Assembly (NCBI RefSeq): GCF_022581195.2
Contig: NC_061454.1
Location: forward strand, 620,001 to 684,000
Source of the DNA: Helicoverpa zea
Lineage: Eukaryota; Arthropoda; Insecta; Lepidoptera; Noctuidae
Direction of reading: 5' to 3'
DNA: 64,000 nucleotides
The position numbers were made by a program, and so were the translations under genes. Below, one piece after another: positions 25,801 to 37,800 of this stretch. Positions within the stretch are counted from its first letter, which is position 1, and each line of letters opens with the position of its first letter. The notes under the pieces were generated by a model that was not told the origin of the DNA, made no database searches, and saw only the letters and a program-made list of their open reading frames with translations.

Positions 25801-28800
25801 ATTGCTTCGAAGAAACTGAAGATCATCATTTTCCAAACCTTCTACCTATCTCAATCAACGAAACTCCACTAGACTCACTCAACAACCTCAAACATCAACT
25901 AGATAAACATAACGAAGAAATCCAGCAGATGAAACAGAAACCCTTCATCCAACGACACCAGAATAGATTTTCTTGGTTCTACTTCACAACAGGAACCCTC
26001 ATGCTATCATTTTTGATGTATAAATTATTCAGAAGATGTCTAAGAGTTGCAAATAACTTTGATCGCAATAACGATGACAACCACTGCATCCAGATCTTCA
26101 ACAACTGCTTCGGAAGAACATCACGACGACATCGATCAACACGTCACATTCAGAACATCCCGATGACCACGTTGAACCAAACCACAACGTCATGTATCTC
26201 CGAAGACGACAGCGACGACAATTCCTCCACTCCAAAAAGATTCGGCGCTAACGCCCAATCTTTATTCTAGGCGGGGAGGTGTTATATAATATAACATTCC
26301 TTCCTATGTGCTTATTTACCTTTTCTTCTCATATACCTACTTGTACTTTATTTTTACATTGTCAATATTGTTTACTTTATTTATCTTTCAATCTTTGAAC
26401 TCTATTTTACTAACGATTTGTATAATGTATTATTAATATCTCATGTACCTCATTTAGGTTACAACTATTTACTGTTCTCAAAGGATGTTATTAAGTAATT
26501 AGCCAATAGTGATTATTTAAGTTGTTATTTACTTTTCCATTGATTTCTTCATATAAATACGTGCCCTTAAGTTAAAGTAAGTCAGTTCTATTCCGACATT
26601 CTATTGTTAAACTTGTAATCAAATCTTAAATAAAATAATATTTTATTTTAAAGTCGTTTTTGCCACTATCACATAACACCATTGGTTCGCCATACCTGGT
26701 CTAGCTCAAGAATTTTTGAATTGGGGGTTCCATTGGATTCCAAACTCTGAACATCAAAAGCAATGTCAAATTTTACCCCGCAAATGAGGTATCTCGTACC
26801 GGAGATTGTTGTCATGTATGTTGTATATCACAATAATAACAAATCTTTATAAAAATCTAACGATTACAACTGATATAAAAAAAGTGCTTGTAAAACTGCC
26901 TCGCAAAAAACTATGACTTTCTGAATTATAATATTTTTATAATTTCTACGTTTCTTACAAAGGAAATTTTCCCATTTTTGAATTATAGTCAGAATACTTT
27001 TTATCTGGCAATATTTTTTACGTAATGTTAATTTTGATGCTGTCAAATAGCGCTTTTTTGCACTTTTTTGTTTATAATGAAAAACTTTTACGAAAATATG
27101 TCGGCGTCGCCGTCGAGTATACGAGAATATACGTCGGATTAGAGTGACAGCTGACAGCTGAGACAGTGTCACGCTGGCGGAGTGTCAAGTTGTGGGCAGC
27201 GCGGGAACTTTTGAGAGGACAACAAGAAAGAAAAAAACCGGCCAAGTGCGAGTCGGACTCGTGCACGAAGGGTTCCGTAAATTACAGTTAAATCAACCTA
27301 TCTCAAAAACTATAAGAGATACTTTGATCAAACCAAAAATCGTTGAAAGAGTTAATTAGCATGCATCACCTCTATTTTTTTTAGAATTTTATACCCCGTA
27401 GTTATAAAAATAGAGGGGGGGGGACATACTTTTTACGACTTTGAGAGCTGATATCTCAAAAACCGTTCACTTTAAGAAAAATGTTTTTTAGAAAACTTTA
27501 TATCATTTTAAAAGACCTTTCCATTGATACCCCACACGGGTATGTACATCGAAAAAAAAAATTTCATCCCTCAGTTACATGTATGGGGGGCCCCACCCCC
27601 AATTCTTTTTTTTACTATTTAGTGTCATATTTTTGTAGCGGTTCATACAACACATATTCCCATCAAATTTCATCACTGTAGTACTTATAGTTTCCGAGTA
27701 AATCGGCTGTGACAGACGGACAGACGGACAGACGGACAGACGGACATGACGAAACTATAAGGGTTCCGTTTTTGCCATTTTGGCTACGGAACCCTAAAAA
27801 GGATGCCCGCGTGCGCTCAAATCAGTACGCGAATCGTCTAAATTCGTCGTGATAATTTAACTTCTGTTTGTTTTCTGTTGCTATTGCTGTTGTGAGATTA
27901 TAAAGTGAACTAAAGACAGTGCTGGTATTATTCTTAATAACAAACTAATTAACTGTGGATTACGTTTACAATGGAGGCTTCTGATTTTGGCAGTCAAGAG
28001 CCATATGGTATTATGTTTTAACTTAAAAATGATTCGAATGTGTTGTGAGAACAAGTAGTTCGATGGTTGTTCCAGAAAGTTTCACGCGTAGGTAAGTGAT
28101 AAATTGGTATAATACGGTAGTTTCCTACGAGTAAAATTCATAAGTTAGTCTTTGACTAGAAGTAAGTATAGTAAATATCAAAGCGTACTCAAAAAATAAT
28201 GATAACTCTCTGCCCTTGTGAATTTTAGGGTAGCCATACTTAGTTGGTGCCGTAAACGAAACTCCAAATAAAAAATGATTTTACCTTTATATAAAAAATA
28301 CATAGGTAAAATAAATCAGAATGATTATTTATTTTTATATTTATTTTTGTGTAAGAAATTACACGCGTTTTGATTTGTTGCGGCTATATCACGTTCCCAC
28401 GTTCTGACGCGCATATTATTAGACGCCGTCTTATATTATGCGCGCGTATACGACGTCTATTAGACGGATTTGGTCAGTTTAGTCAGTTAGTTAAATTTTG
28501 ACTCATCCATAGTATCAAGCAGCGCACGCGCGTACAACGAGCGAGTCGAGAGTCCCCCTGGAGTGCCACTCATTGCATGCAAGCGTTTTACGCGCGTGAG
28601 AGGATTCGCGCAACTCGTCTGGACGCGATGTATGTAGCTCTAGTACCCCGCGCGAGTGGACACGCGCGTAAATTGCACTTTCTGGACAGGCTCTTAAACT
28701 ATATCAATGATCAATTACTTAGTTGTTTACAGCTGTTATTATTTTTTGAATACGCTTCCTGGCTACGGACTCCATACTTCACTAGATACCTCTGGGTCGT

Positions 28801-31800
28801 TGGTAACGGTTGACATAAGCAATCTTATCAGGATATTGAAATAACTGAAATAACTTTATTGGCGAATATTATTTAATCGCGTTTAAACCAACAAAAAACT
28901 GTTTGATAAGATATCCCAGGCAGGATAAGACATGAAAACTTACCAGTTCACTATACTTACTTGATGTAGACGCAACAGTTAAACAATGGGTGTGTATCAC
29001 ATATGATATGACTCATGGGGCAGGATGTTCCTAAAATACAATTTATTTTTTATCGTTAGTCGTATTTTGTGAGTCTGCTTGCATACATGTGTTGTGGTGT
29101 ATGTCTGGTGAATAAGTTCCTAATGTGATTTGTGGTGCGGACATAGGCACAAAGTTGTAACTAAATGAGCAGCAACAGCAACGTCAGTGACAGTGCGACG
29201 CAAGCAGGTGACGCCGATGGCGCTCCTCCAGCTAAGCGGCCGATGACAAACGGTGATTTAACAACATTACAAACAAACACAAACCCAAACACACAGTTGG
29301 TGAGAATGATTTGCCAGGATTTGCAGTCTGACATAGTGAACTTCACTGGTTTTCGGAACTTTTTCATCAGTTGTGTGCCAAATTACACTTTACCATCCAG
29401 GCAAGATGTCTTGGAGAAACTCATTCCTGAAGAATACAATAAAGAAAAAATTAAGTTGAAAGAAAACTTGAAATCAGTGGATGATTTGGCCATCTCAATA
29501 GAAGTTTGGCGGTGGGACAATGGTCAGGCAGGTCATATTAAGATGTGGAGTCTGACCATTCATTTTATTCATCAAGACCAATATGTATCGCAAAATTTGT
29601 TAACATTGGAACAGAAAGCCAATGTGGCAGAAATCGCAAAAGAAATCAAAACAGCTCTGATTGATTGGGAGATTCTAGATAAAGTTGTGTGTTTTGTTAT
29701 ACAGAAAGTTCACTCAAATAAACCAAACCTCCAATTGGCAGTTACAAAAGAATTGAAGATACCACACGTGTACTGTGTGGCTTCTGCAATAAACCAAGTA
29801 GTGGAAGACGGCTTGCAATACATTTATGTAACCAAAGACTTCCGAAAAAGATATGCACAGTTATTAAAATTTACGAGAAACTCTGAATATGTTTTTTCAT
29901 GGCACCAGTATTATGCAGATTTGCAAAATTTCAAAACAGGTCCTCAAAGAGGCTGTATTGTGATCAACGGCAAAGATTACAGTGACCTTAATGAATGCCT
30001 TCAAATTCTAAAACACTTTGAAACTTGGACTAATACTTTGTCCGGTATGCATTACACAAATTTGTCTAAACTCTTAACATTACTCGATCTACTAAAATTT
30101 CAAATAAAAAGCTCTAGTGCTTCTACTGATATGGTAAAAGAATTTAAACAAATTATCTTGACAGCATTTCAGTCAAATTTTGAAAGCAGTGATCACAATT
30201 TTGCAGAGAAGGCCAGTTTCATGGATCCCAGATACAAAGACAAATCAATCATTTATACTACAAATGGTGTCAAGGACTATGGGTATATTACTATAACTGA
30301 TGAATTGTACCAACGTGTGTTGTCAATGAAACAGGAGGCAGGTACACAATCTTTGCAAAACATTCCTGACCTACAGACACCCGGACCATCATCTTCTCAC
30401 AGCGTCACAGCGAACCAGGCAGTACCGCGTGGATTACCAACTGCAGAACTGTTGTTGGACTTTCTAAATGAAAAAGAAAGAACTCGTGAATTCAGATTGG
30501 TATTGTATTATAAGAATATGTTGATACACGAGCCAGGTCAAAATGTTGACCCCTTTAAGTTTTGGAATGTGTTTCGTTTACTTTATTTAAGTAGTAATCC
30601 TGATCCCACTGTAAGGGAGTTTTATAAAATGTCTCAGAAATATTTGTGTATTCCTGCCACCGCAGTCCCAGTTGAAACGATTCCTGGTGAATTCCTCTGG
30701 GCCAAAACACCCAATGAAAAATTGTATAATGAACGCAGGGAACGTCTGCCTCATGAAAAGATTTCAGAAATATTATTTTTACATAGTTATTATTTTAGAA
30801 ATTAAAATATAGTAATAAGTTTCATTTTATTTTATTGTAAGTATATTTAAGCTATACATAATAATCTCATACTGTTGTAATGCAAATTGAATTGGATTAA
30901 TACATAATAATGTCAGGTGCTTATCGATAGAACTTTTGTTACTTTTTTATATTAAAGAATGTACTTTTTGGACTCTGATTTTTTATTTTGAACTCATAGA
31001 GACAGCTAGACCATTTTGTATTCATATCAATGATAAAAATAGTGTTGTTTATTTATTCATTAATTCAGGCAAACCAACATCATTTACAAAACAAGTATAG
31101 ATGCTTAGTTTCATGTTGTTCTGATATACAAGCTATATAAGCTATATAATATTTTAATCAATATCTGTTCAGTAGTTTTTGCGTTTGATGACCTTATTGT
31201 CGCAATGGTTACCAATGCGGACTGCCGAACTGATGGTCCCGGGTTCGATTCCCGGTACGGTTGATATTTGTGTAATAAGCATGCATGTTGGCCGTGGTCT
31301 GGGTGCTATAATAATTTTATCTATCATCATCATCATCATCAGCCTATAGCAGTCCACTGCTGGACATAGGCCTCTCCAAGTGCACGCCACTGAGATTTTA
31401 TCTATACTGGTATTATATAGATTATAGATGGTTATGAGAGTGAAGGAATAGTGAGTGCACCTGTGTCTGCGCAAATGCTTGTGCACTTTAATATGTCCAA
31501 CGCAGTTGGCTAATCTCCTTAGACGAGAACAGCCGCCGTAGCCGATAATCGGCCTAGGAGGACATCATATATATGTACCTAGATGTAATTTTTTTAAGTT
31601 TGTATGTAGGAGTTAGAAATTTTGGAACCACTGTTCGGATTTTCAAAATTCTTTCACTGATAGATAGCTGCAATGTTCCTGAGTTCCATCCATACGCTAT
31701 ATTTTATCCCGGTACGGGCAGTAGTTCTCACGGGACGCGGGTGAAACCGCGGGAAAACGGCTATTAAGTATATATATCTAAAGTGTATGTAGTTTATCAG

Positions 31801-34800
31801 TCGTGTACACTGTTTCATATCTATTTCCTTGTATAGAGCGCCTGCAGTGAATGTGATAGCACACGTAAAATGATGTGTTGCTTTAATTAATTGGTAACGC
31901 GCTGATATCTAAACATAATTGATTTGTGACTCCTGTGGCAATATACCAACATTAGGTATATCATGTTTCAAATAGCTGCTATAAGTAAGTAAGTATTATA
32001 CGATTTAATAAAAATATTTATGTTATATTAAATTATTCTTTAGTGATTTAATTTTCTTACTTACCTATAGAAGCTACTTTAGGATGCTCACGGTTTTCAC
32101 GGTGCTGGTCTGTATCACAGCATACCACAAAGCACCAAGCCTATAATAATACGCATTATACGGTAGGCAAAGGTATAATAGGATTTAGACTGCATAAGTA
32201 ATTAGGCTTAGGACACCTAAGATAGGATATTATAAGTCTTAGAATATCTAGGATAGTGTAGGATAACGTTAGCAAGTAGTTCTTAAGATTAGGCAATTTT
32301 GTCCTGTACAGTAGGATCTTAGCGTAGGGCTATTACCCCGCTGTACACAGTTAATGAATTTCTGAACATTTTCGTGGTGACAACAAGTTTTAGTACATAG
32401 GTACCAGCATTTAAGTCTACTTGTTTGTTACCCGACTTCCCAAAAAGCGGGGAGGTTCTCAATTCCAGCGTTTTTTTTTTGCATGATTTTAACGGGATTA
32501 CTTTGCCATTTATTAATCGATTTTGATGATTCTTCTTTTGTTTGATAGGGTATACTTTCAACGTGGTCCCATTGTCAGGTTAGGATCTGATGATGGAAAC
32601 CCTGAGAAATCGAGGGCAACTTTCGAAAGTTGTAGTCATACATAGGGTAAAAACTTGACACTCAGATGTATGCTTGATAGCACTTTTCAACAGTGAAGGT
32701 TTAGAGCTGACGATGGAGACCAGAGAAGGTTGAGGGAACTCGACAACTGAATATGTAAACTACCTCGTGTTTGGGCTTATGTTATTCGTATTGATGAGAA
32801 CTTTGCAGTTATGCGGAAAGTGACAGCTGTTCGTATCACTGAAAAGCTGAAAATATAAAACTTTTACAAATAAATAAAACTGACTTCCAAAAAACTGAAA
32901 CGCATAAAGAACTAATTTTAGGTGCATCGGCCTAGAAGTTCTGTCTGGTTGGGGAATCGTTGTGTGATATAAGATTGTAATTAGAAAGTATGTTTTCAGT
33001 TGTATTGTATTTTTGTTAAGCAATCTTATCAGAGATTGAAATAACCGTAATAGCTTTATTGATGCATATTATTTGATCGCGTTTATACAATCAAAAAATC
33101 GTTTAGACAAGATATTCCTGGATAAGATATTTATTTACCAGTTCATTGTCCGCGATGCGGACACAACAGTTAAACAAAGGGTGTGTATCATATATGACTC
33201 ATGGGCCACCCAGATTAAACTAAAATACAATTTATTTTTTTCGTCAGTCGTACTTTGTAAGTCTGTTTGTATAAATGTGTGGTCAAGTAATGTAATTTGT
33301 GGTGCGGACATACAAAGTTGTAACAAAATGAGCAGCAACGTCGGTGACAGTACGACGCAAGCAGGTGACGCTGATGGCGCTCCTCCAGCTAAGAGGCAGA
33401 TGACAAACGGTGATTTAACAACAATGCAAACAAACCCAAACACCCAGTTGGTGAGAATGATTTGCCAAGATTTACATTCTTATGACATAGTGAACTTCAC
33501 TGGTTTTCGTAACTTTTTCATCAGTTGTGTGCCAAATTACACTTTACCATCCAGGCAAGATGTCTTGGAGAAACTCATTCCTGAAGAATACAATAAAGAA
33601 AAAATTAAGTTGAAAGAAAACTTGAAATCAGTGGATCACTTAGCCGTCTCAGTAGAAGTTTGGAGGTCGGTCCACGGTCAGGCAGGTCCTACTAAGATGT
33701 GGAGTCTGACCATTCATTTTATTCATCAGGACCAATATGTATCGCAAAATTTGTTAACATTGGAACAGAAAGCCAATGCAACGCAAATCGCAAAAGAAAT
33801 CAAAGCAGCTCTGATTGTTTGGGAGATTCTAGATAAAGTTGTGTGTTTTGTTATACAGAAAGTTCATTCAAATAAACAGAACCTCCAATTGGCAGTTACA
33901 AAAGAATTGAAGATACCACACGTGTACTGTGCAGCTTCTGCGTTAAACCAAGTAGTGCAAGACGGCTTGCAATACATTTATGTAACCCAAGAGTTCCCAA
34001 AAAGATATAAACACTTATTAAAATTTAAGAAACCCACTGAGTATGTTTTTTCATGGCATCAGTATTATACAGATTTGCAAAATTTAAAACAGAGCTCTCA
34101 AATAGGCCGTTCTGTGATGAACGGCAAAGATTACAGTGACCTTAATGAATGCCTTCAAATTCTTAAATACTTTGAAACTTGGACTAATACTTTGTCCGGT
34201 ATGCATTACACAAATTTGTCTAAACTCTTAACATTACTCGATCTGCTAAAATTTCAAATAAAAAGCTCTAGTGCTTCTACTGATATGGTTAAAGAATTTC
34301 AACAAATCATTTTGACAGCATTTCAGTCAAACTTTGAAAGTAATGATCACAGTTTGGCAGAGAAGGCCAGTTTTATGGATCCAAGATACAAAGGCAAATC
34401 AATCATTTATACTACAAATGGTGTCAAGGACTATGGGTATATTACTATAACTGATGAATTGTACCAACGTGTGATGTCAATGAAACAGAAGGCAGGTACA
34501 CAATCTTTGCCAAACATTCCTGACCTACAGACACCCGGACCATCATCTACTCACAGCGTCACAGCGGACCAGGAGCGTGGATTACCAACAACAGAACTAT
34601 TGTTGGACTTTCTAAATGAAAAAGAAAGAACACGTGAATTCAGAATGGTGTTATATTATAAAAATCGGTTGATACATGAGACGGTTGACCCCTTTATGTT
34701 TTGGAAAATGTATCGTTTACGTTATTTAAATAGTAATCCTGATCCCACTGTAAGGGAGTTTTATAAAATGTCTCAGAAATATTTGTGTATTCCTGCCACC

Positions 34801-37800
34801 GCAGTGCCAGTTGAAACGATTCCTGGTGAATTCCTCTGGGCCAAAACACCCAATGAAAAATTTTATAATGAACGCAGGGAACGTCTGCCGCATGAAAAGA
34901 TTTCAGAAATATTATTTTTACATCATAATTATTTGAGAAATTAAAATATAGTAATAAGCTTAATTTTATTTTATTGTAAGTATATTATACATATACAGCT
35001 ATACATAATTATCTCATACTGTTGTAATGCAAATTCAAATTTGACATGAATTGAATGAATACATAACAACGTCACATGTTACTGTTGGCCATCGCTGAAA
35101 ACCAGCGCGGCGACTCTGTCTCGCATAGGGTCGCTGCATATGCGGGGGCCATTTCGCGTGATTGTGACGCATATTTTCCTTTTTCCATTCTCTTTTTTTT
35201 CGTTCTCATTCCTGTTTTGTTTTGTTTTATTTTTGTGAGCTTTTATATATATTCGTTTTTGTGTGTGCGCCACGAACGCGAATAAACGTTTTGATTTGAT
35301 TTGATTTGAACAATGTCAGGTGCTTATCGATCGAACTTTTGTAACTTTATTTTTGTATTAAAGAATTTAATTTTTAGACTCTTGTTTTGTATTTTTAACC
35401 GACTTCCCAAAAAGGAGGAGGTTCTCAATTCGGCCGGTATGTTTTTTTTTCTATGTATGTACATCGATTACTCCGAGGTTTAGATCGATTTACGTGATTC
35501 TTTTTTTGTTCGACTCGGAATAGCTGCCAGTTGGTCCCATAGTTTATCAGGTCAGGATCTGGTGATGAACCTTCGAAAGTTGTAGGCATACATAGGGTAA
35601 AAACTTGACACTCAGGTGGACGCCTAAAATAACTATTCAACAGTGAAGATTTGGAGCTGACCTGATGATGGAGACCAGAGAGGGCCGAGGGAACTCGACA
35701 ACTGAATATATAAACTACCTCGTGTTTGGGCTTAAATTATTTGTATTGACAAGAGCTTTGCAACAGTGAAGGTTTGGAGCCGACCTGATGATGGAGACCA
35801 GAGACAGTCGAGGGAACTCGACAACTGAATATGTAAAATGCCTCGTATTTGGACTTATATTCTTTGTATTGATGAGAACTTCCCACTTATATGGATAGTG
35901 ACAACTATTCGTATCACTGAAAAGCTGTAAATAAAAAACTTTTTTACAAAAAAATTCAACCGACTTCCCAAAACACTAAACAGCAGAAAAAAAAATAATT
36001 TTAGGTGCATGGGCCTAGAAGTCGGTGCCAAAATTAACTTAGTAACATCCATTAGACACCGGCTTCTAGGCCGATGCACCTAAAATTTATTTTTTTTGCT
36101 GTTTAGTGTTTTGGGAAGTCGGTTTAATTTTTTCAACCTGCCGAGCTACGGTACGGTTGACTGTGTGATAAGCATGCATGATGGCCTTGGTCTGGGTATT
36201 ACATATTTATCTATACTAATATATATTATACAGAGGTATTTGTAAGTATGTATGTAGGAGTTTTTATGTTTGGAACCTCTGTTTGGATTTCCAAAATTCT
36301 ATCCCTGATAGATAGCTACAATATTCCTGAGTGCCATACGCTATATTTTATCCTGATACGTAAGCAATTCCCACGGGACGCGGGAAAGAAGGAAAGTGTA
36401 TGTAGTTTATCAGTCGTGTACACTGTTTCGTATCTATTTCCTTGTATAGAGCGCCTGCAGTGAATGTGATAGCACACGTAAAACGATGTATTGCTTTAAT
36501 TAATTGGTAACGCGCTGATATCTCAACATAATTGATTTTTGACTCCTGTAGGGAAATATACGAATATTGGGTATATAGAAACGCTAAAGAAGATCTCTCT
36601 TTCGAACAATCTCACAGCCCCGGCAGGCCTGTTTGACCCACCCCCTTTTTTTTTTTTTCAGTCGACTTCCTCAATTCGAAACGTTCAACTAGTTTGACGT
36701 TTCGAAAGAGCTTTTATAGGCCTATATGATATAAAAAAAATACTTTGACTTTGAAGGTCCTTTATTTCCTCCTTTTATCTCTGATCTTTGAGGTTCCTTT
36801 TATCATCAGAAACACTTAGAAGAATTAGTCAGTGTTAAACAGCACAGTGATCTGGTTTATCAGGTGTCATCAATAACCCGTGGCGGGTATCGGCCGGAGC
36901 TTATCTGGCAGTTAGCTTATTACGAGGGCGATGCGCGGGCGCCGACCGTAGGCCACGCTGCGCCGGTAGGTAGCTGTGTGGATATGACATGTGGGTGCGT
37001 TTCATTGGCAACTTATACATAGACTTTCTTTCTGTCTATATTTTTATGCTTCTTTTTATAATAGGTATATGGGACAATGTTGCCTGAAAATGAAGGTATT
37101 TCATTTTTCTTAAGAGTGTGATTAACCAGTTATGTAATTAATTAACTAGGTAGTGGTAGTACCTACCCTAAGGTGGGTTCGGGTTTGGTTTTGGGGCTGG
37201 GACGAAACACCTGATTGTTGAAGTCTTCATAAGTAATTATACGATTTCGTTGTATCAAACTAATTAACAGATTTCCAAAAAGGAGGAGTTTTTCAATTCC
37301 AAACTTAACATTCTGTTCCTATAGAATGTAGTGAACCTAATTGGTAAAATGTAGGAAAAATCGTCAGCTAGGTACATAAATATAGGAACGAGGAAAGTAT
37401 GAGTCAGGTCCATCCTAAACCAACTTGGTCGTACTATTAATTATCGACGAAACGAACTATCTATCTAACCAGTAGAGTTTTCATCAGACAACACTTAAGT
37501 GGTCTAACAAAAGACGCGAATGCCCACATAATGGTTGCGATCACTATCTCCTGGTTATCGCGGCGCCGACAACGTAATGGAAGCAGGCAGCGCCACGGTA
37601 TAAGTCATAGCTAGCCACCTCCATAAATAAATGCGGCCGTTCAAACAAAAAAGGCGCTTTAATTTCACCTGTAATATTTTAAGCTTTAGAGCACACTGCA
37701 AACTTTTAGTCGGCCGCTAGTTTGCCTACATATTACTGTATGGATTTGCCTACATGTTTTGTTATGTAAGCCTTAAAAAATGCTTCATACATGAAAACAA

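Larger units (their letters stand above)
18530..26678 (+). mobile_element. Complete errantivirus-type Ty3/Gypsy LTR retrotransposon
   Basis: An 8149-bp element inserted in sense in laminin intron 2. It has 399-bp LTRs beginning TG and ending CA (18530-18928 and 26280-26678) that I read as identical throughout, a CCAT target duplication on both sides (18526-18529, 26679-26682), a tRNA-Ser-type primer site, a purine tract before the 3' LTR, and three uninterrupted reading frames: gag, pol (protease, RT, RNase H, DD35E integrase, C-terminal GPY/F-like module) and a spliced env. This is the plan of insect errantiviruses. Identical LTRs and intact frames imply a recent, possibly still mobile insertion. 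Confidence 0.95.
28816..31962 (+). repeat. Tandem segmental duplication, unit 1
   Basis: Starts at TAAGCAATCTTATCAG and is alignable, with gaps, to 33018-36577: 5' region, hAT-like ORF, 3' region, a tRNA-derived SINE piece and the downstream text TTGTATAGAGCGCCTGCAGTG. Unit 1 carries its own insertion (about 31316-31570) with a CATCATCATCATCAGCC repeat that is absent from unit 2. Confidence 0.8.
33018..36577 (+). repeat. Tandem segmental duplication, unit 2
   Basis: Second copy of the unit, displaced by about 4.2 kb. It carries two private insertions: a LINE 3' fragment (35075-35308) with a target duplication, and a CCGACTTCCC-family repeat (35396-36130). Confidence 0.8.

Noticed and set aside
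26864..27266. Two minus-strand ORFs after the 3' LTR
   Set aside because: Basic, low-complexity text next to the GGGTTCCGT repeat; no domain.
27714..27750. CRISPR-like short repeat array
   Set aside because: It is a perfect GACAGACG microsatellite without spacers, inside an interspersed repeat.
31192..31262. tRNA gene
   Set aside because: A and B boxes are present, but the acceptor stem and anticodon arm are not convincing and the body matches a SINE; the same applies to 7013-7062, 38115-38185 and 63082-63160.
33073..33327. N-terminal extension of the copy 2 hAT-like ORF
   Set aside because: The homologous region of copy 1 is noncoding and the ATG at 33328 is conserved in both copies; the extension has no homology.
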